Source: Hymenopellis radicata (taxonomy: Eukaryota; Basidiomycota; Agaricomycetes; Agaricales; Physalacriaceae). Taken from it: DNA of 39,676 nucleotides. Numbering within the stretch: position 1 is the stretch's first letter; every line of letters begins with the position of its first letter. Location: contig JADNRX010000472.1 of NCBI GenBank assembly GCA_015501595.1, positions 1-39,676 on the forward strand, in the 5' to 3' direction. The position numbers and the translations under genes were made by a program. Below the pieces are notes generated by a model. That model ran no database searches, was not told the DNA's origin, and saw only the letters and a program-made list of their open reading frames with translations. Shown in pieces: positions 20,940 to 32,433 of this stretch.

Positions 20940-23249
20940 ATAACTGTCAGCATACAAGGGGAGCAAGCACAGCAAGGTTAGAACAAAATCGCGAAAGAGC
21001 TGGAACACGGTAGAATGGTACCCAGCTGAGTAATATACTTCCTTCCTTCCTTCCTTCCTGTCGGTGCGACTGTGTAAAATCTACCCATTAATTTAATACG
21101 ACATTCATCCAAACAAGAATGCTTACCGTGTCGTGATGAGAGCGTCGGGAGCTTCATCCTTCAACAAGCTCATCAACACACCCGGACGTCCCGGTCCAAT
21201 TAAGGTATCCCAACCTCCCGCCCATGAATTGAGCCACATCTGGCGAATCCGCCGCACGCGAGTACGGCACACCCTACACCGCCCAGTCATACAGCCAGCT
21301 CACACACTCATCTAAGGACGACATCAGATCAAGAACTAGTACAAAACTTAAAACCTTACCATTGCCTGCCTGATGAAGAGCTCTACAGTTGATACAGACA
21401 TGCCCGTTCCAAGCAGCGGGGCATAGTCCACTTCGACGGTGGGCAATCCTAAAGTCGATGGTTCTTCAATGGAATAATTATCGTTACTATCAGGAAATTC
21501 GCACCAACTTACTCAAGAAACTTACCGAAAACCAAGTTGAAGTGATACCCATAGGGATGAGGCCGCTGCGCCGTCAAACAAGTAGCCTATCCGTCTTGTA
21601 CAAGACGTCGATTAGTCGTGCTATATCACCGAGTTAGTTCAGAGCATGACGAGAACAAAATCGGCTTACCGTGTCAACACCCAAGAACCATGGTCAGATA
21701 CACCCGCCGTTGTTGAGGCAGACCTCTGAGGCCATGGAAGGCATATCCCTCGGTGATCTTGACTGAAGATGACGCCGAGTGTAGTGAATACGAGCGTCCC
21801 ACGCCGCCAAATAAGAAAAGGGACGCGTCACAAAGGCAGCGTCGCATTAACGAGGGCACCGATTATAGTCGCAAGCCTGTCAGAGTCGGTTAGCGAGAGT
21901 CCGAACAGAGCAAAGAGCAAGGTCAACGCGCCAATATCTCGCCCAACGGGCCTGACAGCCAGGTCCTAGTGTTCTTCAAGTCGTCGGGGTTGAGAATCCC
22001 GACGTCGTGCCATTCATTGTGGTAAGGACCGACATCGGGTGATCCACGAGTCCAGACAGAAGCGCTGTTCGAGACAAGGTGCGTATTGTCGGTGTCGACT
22101 CATCAACGGATCCCAAGGTGACTTAGAATGTCATTAGTACAAGGACATTCACGTCGACTTCGGGAAACTTACCAGAGACCATAACAATGGAAGAGACGCC
22201 GGCCTAACCTATGTCACATCAGGTTAGTTAAGAGCACCAACACAGCAAAGTCGGCTTACCGTATCTGTAAGTCGTCCGATACGGACACCACTTGAAATTT
22301 GAATTGAAAACCCTGTGGATGATGAGTCCCGCATTAGACTGAATGGGATAGAACCCACCATGAAAAACCGTCTGCCCAACAGGACAAAACTTCACGGACG
22401 AAACCCGCCAGCCCAAACACGATCCCGACCCACACATACCCGCGGTACTAAACACCCGCCGTCATCGACGCAGCGCTCTGGGATGAGACGTGTCCCCAAA
22501 ATGTATCCTTTCTGGGATGGCGGCGGTGTCGTTGAAGATGCCAGGAAGACCAATGATGAGGGTGGGGCCAGTTATCCGCTGTGTCCAGAGAAGCGTCGCT
22601 CCCACCGGCGCGAAGCCAGATGGGAAAAGGACGCGTCGCGAAGACAACGTCCCGAGCGACGTGGAGACGCTGTTATAATCCCGGAGTCTGTTAGAATCGT
22701 TAGTGGGAACCTGAACAAGAAATCACCAAAGTCTGCTTACCATGTAAGGTCGAAACCCAAGGTGCGTCAGCGCTAATCCCAGCCTAAGCAGTCCGAGAAC
22801 GGGATTGGCGGGAAACGTTGCCTGCACAAGTCGTGTAGGGCTCCAGGCCGTGGCGCGGACGGCGCACATCTGTAACACAGGATATAAATGGGGAAGGAGA
22901 ATGTGGAATGGCTGCACAAACCGTGTAAGAACAAAGCGACTCCCAGGCGGCCTACTCGACGTCTGACAAAAGGTGGTGAGTAACTAGGGCTGTAACCAGC
23001 TAGGGTGACGACGCACCAAGCGGGTCGTAGCCCAAGGCAATGTCCAAGTACGAGAGCTGCCTTAAGGTCCTCCACGCCGCGCTAGACAGCGCACACAAGA
23101 AATCTGGAAACAGTCGTCAGCGAGCTAGTCGTCGACGAGGCCAACAAATGAGACGTACCAGAGCAGTGAAGGCCAAGGAAAACGGTGCTGAGGGAGGGTG
23201 GCAGTAAGCGAGAAAATCAACGGTGATGGTGGGAAGGAGGAGACATACC
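20940..23249 (-). pseudogene. Multi-exon minus-strand gene relic with repeated exon-intron units
   Basis: On the minus strand, many short exon-like blocks end in similar donors (ACACG|GTAAGC or close variants near 21125, 21668, 22258 and 22738) followed by introns of about 50-60 bp. The first exon, ending at 23249, reads SVLCVVAAILANAFPTRL and resembles a signal peptide. Its counterpart at 34326-34410 reads IPFVVVVAAVLVNASGTRL. Downstream exons contain stops in the expected phase, so I cannot build a full protein. The diverged second copy lies at 33.2-34.5 kb. The function is unknown; a secreted or membrane protein family is a guess from the leader only. Confidence 0.35.
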
Positions 23250-23448
23250 TGTCACATGAGCAACCCCGTCACGTTTTAAACGCGTCGGGAACGCGTTAGC
23301 GAGAATGGCGGCGACAACACAGAGGACACTTGAGGGAGAAAGGAGGTATAAGTCTCAGGTAAAGTATGGCCATGGAGAGCCGAGTAGGAATAGTAGAGGA
23401 GGGAAGAATGGGAGAGAGGGAATGATGGATTCTACCAGAATCCCATCG

Positions 23449-23460
23449 CCTTTTATTCCC
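23449..23460 (-). promoter_or_regulatory. Candidate TATA box of the minus-strand leader gene
   Basis: Read on the minus strand, GGGAATAAAAGGCGATGG spans this site. It is conserved word for word at 34527-34538 in the duplicate, although surrounding sequence has diverged. It lies about 100-120 bp upstream of the signal-peptide-like first exon in both copies. Confidence 0.45.
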
Positions 23461-24399
23461 ATTCCCAGCCCTCTGAAATCCATCAGAGACGTAAATACAT
23501 CCGGGTAGTGAACCGTAGTGATGCGCGACCATCGGACCTAACGAAATCTTTCCAATATTCGGGCGCATACCACGCCGCCACATTATCTCGCTTATTCTCG
23601 ATTCGTCACCCTGAAAACAATACAGCGAAGCGAGTATCATTGCGAGAGCTAGAACACTCGAATCTTGAGATTTGTCAGACCTCAAGGCAAGCAGTGAACT
23701 CAAACCGAACGGAACTTACCTCCTCCTCCAGAATGTGCTGTAGAGACTTTCCCGTCCTCCAAACAATCTTCCACAAGCAAAGGCACTGGAAATAGATCCA
23801 GGGTCCACCCTGATGGTCTGATGGGAGTAATGGAGCGGCTTCTGGACTCGGGGATACTGAAAACTTCAGCTTGGTCTTTTCAGCCGGACAAGCACAACGC
23901 TACGCCTTGCTAATTAGACCGTTCTGGGAAAGGCACAAGTCTCCGCTTATGTTCTATTAACATGTGATATGAGTCAGCGCTCAATGAAGCCCGTTGAAAC
24001 GCGGTAAAGGTACGAACCATTTCTCCACACAGGGTGAATCGCGTCTAACGTTGAATTGAATTCGTTTAGAGGGCGAATCAACACCGCAAATAATATATCC
24101 AATGTATATACACCTATTCGAGTCATCAGATTGAATAGAAACAAACGGGAAACGACTTTTCACCAAAAGTGTCGGAGGGACGGAGGAGGAAGACGACCGC
24201 TGGCGTCATTTCCCCACATCTGAGATAGACAAGATAAGATTGTTGACGCGTCATAGGGTCCAGGAGATCCTCGTGCTATCGATGTGCAGGGTCCTACACG
24301 CCTCCCAGAGCCTCTGACGCGAAAAATTGTCTTCAGGACGTGTTCTCCACTTCAACGACTGTCGGCTATTGACTTACGTAAGCCCAAGAGTAATCTCCA

Positions 24400-26800
24400 G
24401 GTAAATTCAGGTCGGCCGGACGTCGGAGAGAGCGGGAAAGCACGAAGACGAGTTTGTGGAAGCGTCTTGAACTCGGACATGTGGTGGTTCGAGTTCAAGA
24501 TCCACCGATCACCTGGGGTTACCATACCCGTATGGTGCCATTCAAACACGATGTTTTGCCGCATATTCTGAGCCGATAGGACGCCTGGAACTTTGGGAGG
24601 ACTTCGGTTACCCGCCCAGAAAGCGGAGCCAATTCCCAACAGCGAATACGTGAAATCAACCTGGTGACCCGACGGACATCATGTTCAAGGTACACTGTAT
24701 CGATTGCACTGGTTTCTGGGCTCACCCTGGATGAAGTTTTCGAGAAGTTGCAATTGGATGTTTCGGTGATACTCACTTCTCCGTAACCTCCAATAGGTGG
24801 TATATCTTCGAGTCTATGTTCTTGTCCAACTTTGCGTGCCAACCATGTTTTAGCAGCATCTTGTAGTATACTCTGCAATGTATTTTGGTAGCCGTACTGA
24901 GCTCTGTCGAAGTAGAAATTGCGATATACGCATTTGTTGAGTCCGGTAAGTAACACAATTCTAGTCTACGGCAAGTATTCTTATTCATTTCATTGACATT
25001 CGCGCAGAAGAGTAATAGAACAATGCAAGTATCATTTGGACGTAACTACGACATGTACATATACTTCTACACGAAGGACAACGTATGCTAATGCAGCGCA
25101 GTCCGCGCTAGCCGAAGTTCGCCTCGCGCGAGAATTGTAGCCACAGTCGAAAGCCCCGTCAAACAGGGCGATTTATGGCGTAATTAACGCGCCGTGGATA
25201 CGAACTATAACTGAGTTAGCTCCGTAAAAATGATCAGAATAAACGAGGCACGAACCCGAAATGAATGCATCCCCATCATCAACATCGCCGTGGTCTAAGC
25301 GAAGCAGAGACACGTCATCTGGTAGTGCCGACTCGTCGTGGACGAGCAGAAGTTTGACGTCCATAGCGTCCGAAGGTCGAAGTGAAGTGTGGCGGGGATT
25401 GTCGTCGTTATCCCAGCACTGGGAAGCTTCCAGAGCGAGCGCAGCGGCGGAAGCGCCTCTGCACACTCCACTTCAACAAGAATCTTAGCCCTGCAATAAG
25501 CTGTTAGTCCAGAAAACGGGGGAGCCCAGTAGAACGTACCTAAGATGAATTCGTCACGAAGAAGTCCTAAAGCGTCCATAAACCCGAGTTGAAACAGATC
25601 TGAATCGGCATCAGTGCCTAGAATCAGCCGAAGGCTGGGCTTGTGAGGGTAGGTCCGTGTTATAATTAGAAGGGTGCTCGGCAGGTTGAGAAGGCCTGCC
25701 GTGTTCTTCGCGACTAATAGGGCAATACCACGACGGTGACGGGGTCCTAATCAAGTCGCTCATGAGAGCGACCCATCAGCGCCGGGTCCAGGAAGGCGAG
25801 AGTGAAATCGATGTGTGGCGTAAATTGGCGGCAAGACGTCGCTATGGCGAGCCGTGAAACCCCATAATGCGAGCGTAGCGTCGGAGGCGCTGCTGTTCAT
25901 TACGTTGGAGGTAATATCGCAGCGCTGGGATGCATTAGCTCCGGAATTGCAGAAGAACACAAGACGACGTACCCGTGGAAGTTCGTCACCAAGACGTCCG
26001 AATTGGTCCATAAAACCGAGCCACTTCAGATTCAGATCGGGATCAGCGGCTGAAATGAGCGGTAGGCCCGGCGTACGTGCATAGGTCCGTGTTTGATTTC
26101 AAGAGATTTGAACTAATGGAACCAAGTCAGAATCAACGGTGAAATTCAAGGCAAATATCTGCACCTTTTTTTCAGAAAAAAAGCCGGGCCGGCGAGGCCA
26201 ACACACGCTGCAATCGTCAGAAGATAGCGGGTTCCTAAGACGAGGCGATGTTGCTCGAGTCGTTGGAACGGGTGAGAGGCGGCGAAGCCGCCTCGCCTAA
26301 TGGAAACCAATGAGTTCACGAATACCGCGGGATATAGAGCGAAACATACCGCATGTTGATGTCGCAATAGACCAGACCTAACAAAATCGGGTGAGAAATC
26401 GAAGTTGAAATGGCTGGAAATACGCACCTTTTCGCCAGGACCAAAAGCCGGTCCGGCGAGGACAACCACGCATGTCATAGATTCAAACTCCCTGTGTCCA
26501 TGGCAACGAAATTGTTCCCGTAGATGTAGTCAGCCTGTCCAGGCGGTGGCGAAGCCGCCGCGGTGTATGCCCTATGTCGAATCAGCCTCGAGTTCAACAC
26601 TGCTGGGGAAGAAAAACTCACAAAGTTGCGCACGTATTCGAAACATGTCTAACATGAAATGAGTCAAAACTAGCACTAAAAAAAAGAGGGAAAACGCACT
26701 TTTTCTCCCCAGATCCAAGCCTGGCCGGCGAGGCCACCAACGCTATTCAAATCCAACAGCTCCGTTCTTCGCGATCCCAGATTAATTGTTGTGGAGTTTG
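24400..26800 (-). CDS. Unidentified exon-repeat gene in the left duplicate
   Basis: The minus strand carries paired exons with the shared pattern (P.LRLI, A/TDxDLxxLGFMDxxGxLxDE) each followed by a donor. A following segment reads GASAAALALEASQCW or SSASDATLALWGF. Three further exon ends read CVGLAGPAF, CVVVLAGPAFGPGEK and VGGLAGQAW, each followed by GTGCG/GTGCA. This looks like a repeat protein assembled by exon duplication. Frame and splice phases cannot be resolved by eye, and stops occur between units, so it may be decayed. No known domain is assigned. Confidence 0.3.
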
Positions 26801-26949
26801 TCGTTGCTAGAGGCGCCGAAGGCGCCGACGCGTCGCTGACAGAAATCAGATTTGAGGATGATGGAGGTGACGGTAAGAAGTGACTTGCCTGATTGGGCTC
26901 AACGCGATCGCCATGTTCTTGCTTCTGACCGTCATGTCGCGTCCGGCAT

Positions 26950-28300
26950 CTTTACTCGTCGACCCTTCTCGTCTTCATATTCGGCTCCTGTTGACGTCGG
27001 TTGATTCTGTAGGTCCAGCCTTCGTCAAGTCCTTAATATGATGCATCATCGCGACGACGTACCTGCTCTCTCCTCGTTCGGAGTCGCTCCTCGGAAATCT
27101 GGAGTCGATTCTTGACAAAGTGAGCGGCTCTCAGTTACGCCTGCCCTTCAGGTGGCGTCTCTCGAATTCGACCCTTTCCTCGTTGGATACTCGGTTCTCT
27201 TGGACGTTTGATGGGGTCTGTGGATCCTCGCGTGTCAGTTCTCTTCGAATGGGGCTGCATACGATCACACACCTCGGACCACCCTCCTTGTCCCTCGCTT
27301 CGCATTCCTGCCTCTTGGAAATCAGAACCCGGTTCTGGATGAATTGAGCGACTCTTGCTCGTGCCGCTGGACGTTCCCGGCCTGTATCTACATCCTGCAG
27401 GACAAGTCTGGCGTGAAAGATGTGTCGCCGTTCAACATGGATCTGCTCGTCCTCTGCACCGCGGCGGCGCCAGCATTCTGACCGCAAATCTCGAGGAACT
27501 GAGTGGGTATAACCTTTAGGACTGTCAGAACTCCGAATAGGAACACCTGGACAACGTTACGCACCTTGTACCGACTTCTCTGGCCTTCTCCAAATTCTGA
27601 CCGCGGATCTGGATGAATTGAGGGCCTGTGGATCTCGAGCAGTCGACATACGCGCTGAATAGAGGCTGTTGACGTTTACCTTGTTGCCGTCGTGCCTTCG
27701 TGACCCGTCAAGACTATATGAATCCTCGGCGACTCCTTGCCAACTTCATCGTGCTAAGACGATAGATCTTCAGCAGACGAGCGAGATTAAGGCAAATACG
27801 AACCTACCACAGTATTTGTGTCTTTCTGGCGGCGACGGGGAGACAACAGTGACGGTAAGTGGGAAAGGCAGAATGGGGTGTACAAACTGACCGTTGCTCA
27901 GAGACCGAATTCAGGTCCCCGCCGGATGAGTATTCCCGTGTGTCATAGGTGTCTGGACTCCCGATCGTTGCCTTGACTAACGCATTGCACAGGTCCCAGT
28001 TTTCCGTGGCGTAGTCATATCTTGGGAAGGTAAATACGCTCCTTGTAGCTGATGAATATTCTGATTCACACCCACTTGTAGACGTCTAAATGCGCGACTC
28101 CAAGCTCTGATAGTGAGATATAGAATCCACAGCCGAGGTACGTCCTGTCATACCTCAATATTCGTTGCATCACTTACTAAGACCACCCTGCAGTCTCTCG
28201 GGATGTGCGGCTACTGACTCTTCTATATTCTTGAGCTACACTCCTCCATGGATTAGCTACGGCCATGATATGTATCTCTATGGAACCCTAATGATAGGCC
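26950..28300 (+). CDS. Unidentified plus-strand multi-exon frame in the left duplicate
   Basis: Several plus-strand introns with good borders are visible, for example GTAAGTGGG..AATTCAG, GTGTCTGG..TTGCACAG, GTAAATACG..CACTTGTAG and GTACGTCC..CCCTGCAG between 27.85 and 28.2 kb. The frame around 27.04-27.35 kb (clearest in the right duplicate at 38.06-38.36 kb) reads ESLLGNLESILDKVSG, VASLEFDLSSLDTRFSW. Later pieces read ILTANLEEL and LTADLDEL, which are LRR-like. An F-box/LRR-type protein is possible but not shown, because no F-box is seen. Confidence 0.25.
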
Positions 28301-28944
28301 GCGTCGAACAGCACCACGGGAGCGTGAATTCAGTCAGACTGTTACTTTTGCCTTATCCATCTCTGATGCGACGGAGCGCTCGTACTGCGCATGAGTCACT
28401 GACTTCGGGACCAGACGCCGCCCACCATAAGTGCGAGGAGTATAAAGACCAGTTGATTTCATGTCAACATTATCCCCACCTTTCCTTCCTGCCCTTACGC
28501 TGCCAGGTTTGCTCTACCACGCCTCTAGTCCGGTGCCACGGTGATGACCCCCTTGTGGACTGTGTGGTTATGGTGGTCTGAGCGTGCTTGAATGAATGTC
28601 GCGGCCACCAGCACTGCACAGTGTGCATGGCACAGTGATACCGGCGACACTTTCTTTTTTTTATTCTCTACGTACTGTACACCCGGTTACGCACCTTTGG
28701 AGTAGCACTTGTAATGTATTGTACTCTTTTGCGCAATCCATGAGTCCTTCGGGAGGCGGAACTATTGTCAAATTTGTAAAAAGTGAGCTTCGACTTGAGC
28801 CATTTTTTCTCAACACACGGTTGGGCTTGCAAAGGTTTAAGCTTCGGCATCGCAAGCCGCAAAACGGGACACGAACGGCAGCCAGAAAGGGAAATAAATT
28901 TGGTCTAAATCAAGAAACCTCAAACTGGCGACCTCGAACCCCGA

Positions 28945-29722
28945 CACACAAACCCGCGTCCGACATACAGATATGTTTCGAAGATGGACATCTCGACTTT
29001 GGCGAAAACTACGTCCAAGAACTAGAAGACAAAGCGAAACAGGTTCGTCCTCAAATCGGACGCCGACCATACTTTTGTGACTGACGCCACATCCAGCTGC
29101 CCGCTGAAATTCGATGCATTTCATCGGAACTCTACAAAGTAACAGGCGAAAACTCTTGCTGGTACGTATCCTCACATACTCTCTTCTGAACCTATTCAAT
29201 TTACCTTCCTTCCTAGCCATACCGAATCTGCATACGATCCAGACTCTCACATCAGCCAAAGCCGCAAGCGCCCTAAACAAAGCTCTTCCCCCCACTCGCG
29301 CCGCGCCCCTCAATGTCCTCATCCAGGTGAACACCTCTGGCGAAGACGCGAAATCAGGCCTCGCGCCGCTCTCCACCGCATTCCCCATCCGGCGCGCTCA
29401 CGGACCTCGCAAAGTTCATCGTCGCAGAGTGTCCCCGCCTGCATCTGCAGGGCCTGATGGACCATCGGTGCCCTCGAGCAGTCCTTGACGGCGGAGATGA
29501 AAATGCGATTTCGAACGGCTCAAGGAAACACGGGATATGCTCGAGGCATTTTGTAACGCTGAGCTTGGCGGCGCCCAATGGGGCTTGGATGGCAGACTGC
29601 TGCTGAGCATGGGCATGTCTAGCGACTTCGAGGCCGCGCTCAAGGCTGGCAGCGATATTGTCAGGGTAGGACAGGAATATTTGGTGGGCGAAAGACCAAG
29701 GCGGAAGTTGTTGCACAAAAGT
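28945..29722 (+). pseudogene. YggS/PROSC-type PLP-binding protein, N-terminally truncated and frameshifted
   Basis: The family (alanine-racemase N-terminal fold) binds pyridoxal phosphate and maintains PLP and amino-acid homeostasis in cytosol or mitochondria. Clear family segments in order are KPASDIQICFEDGHLDFGENY, LPAEIR then HFIGTLQSNRRKLL, IPNLHTIQTLTSAKAAS, PLNVLIQVNTSGEDAKSGL, LTDLAKFIVAECPRLHLQGLM, IGALEQSLTAE, DMLEAFCNA, LSMGMSSDFEAALKAGSD and, in another frame, GTGIFGGRKT. Introns of the usual size follow KAKQ and LLL. The N-terminal strand with the PLP-binding Lys (expected just before KPASD, as VSK) is missing; the upstream sequence is unrelated. At least four single-base shifts occur (near 29112, 29398-29462, 29502 and 29668). 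The enzyme is non-functional as written. Confidence 0.8.
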
Positions 29723-29729
29723 AATATCT

Positions 29730-30716
29730 GTTGTCAAGCATAACCTCAAATTAATGTATTCCAAACCTAGCAAATAGATTAAACCCATCTCACCGGCTGG
29801 TTGAACACTTATCCAATCTAGTGCAGATCTAGTGCAAGAACATCCTATTTCACTGTATTCAGTGGACAACTTCCCGTGGCTAATAGAAAGGCAGATTATT
29901 TTCTACATCCTTAGCAACGGCCGAAGAGGCAATCTGCCGAGCCCGGCGCAAGGGGTCGCACACTGAGTCTGTCAGAATGTGTCCTGGCGAGGCGCTTTCA
30001 GATTATAATCTGGAGACACCCCCCTACCCCCTCCCCCAGACTAAAACCCACTTTCCAGATTCGTTGCCAGGGACCAGTGATCATGACGCGACTATGGACG
30101 CGCCCTCCCTTGTGTCTCTTTCGTGCTCTGAGTTCATGTTCAAGCTGTCAACTGTTCTCCGCAAGTAGCCCACCTCTAAAACAAAAGCGCGACGTTTTCG
30201 AGCAAGAGTCGGTTCCTTTCCTTTTGGGGTTGATCTTCGGCAACACGGCAGCTCGTCTGCGTGCTTGAATGCGCCATCCTTTGTAGGTGGTCTACGGTTT
30301 GGTACTTTTACATTCTAAATTGCGGACTTTGAATTTGACGAGGTTTAGAAAATAATCTGCGTTTCTAGCGGCCGCGGGAAGTCATCCAGTCCTGAGTAAA
30401 AGAGATTCAAGTTGGCTCACTGTAGAAATAGTACATTACATTGTATGCTATATTTATGCCTGACCTGATAGAGGTGAATAGAGTCTATAAATGATTATGA
30501 TGCGCCACAAACGACATTTCCTATCATGCAGGGATTCGGTTCCTCTGTAGTTATTCTAAAATCATCTCCGCGATGTCGGATATGAATAAAATCGTTCTCG
30601 CCCGACGAGGCCTTGAGTATGAATATCAGACCCCGACTGCGTCTCCGAATGACGGAGAGGTTACTCTTGAGCCAAGGAATCAAAAGAATTGTTTCTACGG
30701 TTCCCGGAACTCAAGA
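29730..30716. other. Intergenic stretch
   Basis: This lies between the 3' ends of the plus-strand YggS-type gene and the minus-strand ALG12. There is a C-rich tract at about 30018-30036 and otherwise mixed AT-rich sequence. I see no gene, RNA gene or repeat. Plus-strand frames at 30573-31022 are antisense to the last ALG12 exon. Confidence 0.4.
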
Positions 30717-32416
30717 TTATGTACGTTTCATAATCAGCAAATGCGTGCTTTTCGACATCCGCACAACATCCCAGAGTTGAGTCACGGCGTGCCTCCTCCA
30801 TCGCCAGCCATCGAATGCCTCAACCGTGTCTGCCACCATCCACGACTTGGGCACCTTGCTGACAGGTTCCGAAATAAGATGCGTAAACGTCTGCGACGCG
30901 AACAGGTCTGCCATGCTGATATTCTCCGTCTTGTTATAGATCCACTTCTCGTGTTCTTGAAGGAAGAGGGATGCCCCAGTTTGGGCGGCCAGATTCGATA
31001 TGTGTACGTGCGGTGGCACTAGGCACGAGAGTTAGAGGACGACATCCAGACTAAAAGGAAATGTCGTTACCTGTACTTCCAGTGTACTTGTCGTTAAATA
31101 TCTTCAGTGCCTCGCCACCTGGGTAATTGGCAATTGAAGCTATAGTGTGGGTATAGGTCATTGCAGCTTGAAGAAGGACTAATCCGAATGTCCCGGCGTA
31201 CAAGATTTTCCCCGCCAGTCGATTCTTAGCTAAACCCGCCCTGCTCGTGATCAGACAAAGTACGAGCATACAGGAAAAAAAGGTACTCACATCCATTTGG
31301 AGCTCACTGCAGCAGCGACATTGACCATCGGCACCACATACACGATGAACCGCCACTCCTTGTGACCCAGCGCACTGATGATGCCCATGAAACATAATGG
31401 CGGGAGGAGAAGACGACGCAATCTCAGTCCCGAAGGCTCACGACAAGCAAGCCAGCGCACGACATCGCCATTCTAGGGAGATGGCGCGTAAAGGATACGA
31501 ATGGAGGGTCTACGCCCCATTCCGAACTCTTTCCCAGAACGACGTTTAAAGTATATCCCCGAAAACTCTGGCCAGACAAGCTGACGCCAAAAGTACGAGT
31601 CAACAGTGGTGGTCAACGCGACGGACAAGAGCCCCGACACGAGGACCGACCTTGAAAAGGCCGGTAAAGGTGATCCAACGCAGGAACAAGCTTGTAGGGC
31701 GAGCGGTCCCAGATACAGAGCGACCTCTGCTCTAAAGACAACAGCGGTAAAGGTGAGCAGAGAGAGGGCAATCTGCACTCGCTTGCTCGATGGTCGAAGA
31801 CTTGCAGGGCTACCGTCAAGATGAGGTATGTGGACACGTTAACTAGGACTATCATTAGCGACGCGCGGAGACCACGCATAGTAAACCAGCATACCTGGAA
31901 ATAAACGCGAACATGTTGGGAAGTGTTCTGCCCATCCAGAAGGGTATGTGGAATTGGGAAAGCGTGAAGAGGATGAAATAAAGTGCTGCTAGCCGTCCAA
32001 AGCGGCGAGATACGGCTCGATGGATGAGGGATAGACCGAGCGCATTGACAGTCGCGAGAACGAGGCGCACTGTAGGCCGATTAGAGAGACAATGAAAGAT
32101 AAAGGAGGGGCGTACCAGGTCAAATTTTTGAAGTCGCCAGCCCTTGTGCCTTTGCCAGCCAAATGACCGGCGTTGAGAGCCATGCAAGGAGAATGCTGCC
32201 AATAAACGTCCGTGGAACAGCACCGGGGAAGACGAAGTGGTCGTACTTGTAGAATAAGTCGCGTTAACGACGGGTATGAGAGCGGGAGCGCACGTTGGCT
32301 AGGGCGGTGGGCTTGATTCCGTACACGAGCACGTCGTGCGTGGCGTGTAGATTGAAGCTCTCTTCAACTTTGGTATATGGCGCGAGCAGAACGTGCGCCC
32401 AGCTCATCCCGAGCAT
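30717..32416 (-). CDS. ALG12: ALG12, dolichyl-P-Man:Man7GlcNAc2-PP-dolichol alpha-1,6-mannosyltransferase
   Basis: Multi-pass ER membrane enzyme of family GT22 that adds the eighth mannose to the lipid-linked oligosaccharide for N-glycosylation. Exon 1 (32416-32294) has the luminal motif [21 protein letters not shown]. The next exon starts at 32245 with [20 protein letters not shown]. Later parts read [40 protein letters not shown] and [22 protein letters not shown], then the family motif [19 protein letters not shown], then ANYPGGEAL, and the last exon from 31019 to the stop at 30717. Total length suits the family. Several single-base shifts break the frame: an extra A in the A5 run near 32130, a shift near 31815, and an extra A in TTTAAACG near 31547. 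Since all conserved segments persist on both sides, sequencing error is as likely as decay. Start chosen at the first ATG in phase. Confidence 0.88.
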
Positions 32417-32433
32417 GAACTATATTGACCATG

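Larger units (their letters stand above)
23150..28682. repeat. Large direct duplication, left copy
   Basis: This stretch matches 34200-39676 in the same order and orientation. Up to about 24.3 kb the match is diverged; from about 24.4 kb to 28.68 kb it is nearly identical apart from single-base gaps. Within it are exon-scale tandem repeats: a block at 25560-25690 is related to 25985-26110, and a block of about 45 bp around GCCGGNCCGGCGAGG recurs at about 26160, 26420 and 26700. On the minus strand the first pair reads LRLILGTDADSDLFQLGFMDALGLLRDEF and LPLISAADPDLNLKWLGFMDQFGRLGDEL. Splice-like exon borders are visible on both strands. I cannot name the encoded gene or genes. Confidence 0.8.

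Noticed and set aside
21041..21060. TTCC microsatellite
   Set aside because: A short simple repeat with no sign of function or of being part of an element.
30573..31022. Plus-strand open frame of 149 codons
   Set aside because: It is antisense to the last ALG12 exon, which is strongly supported by family similarity.
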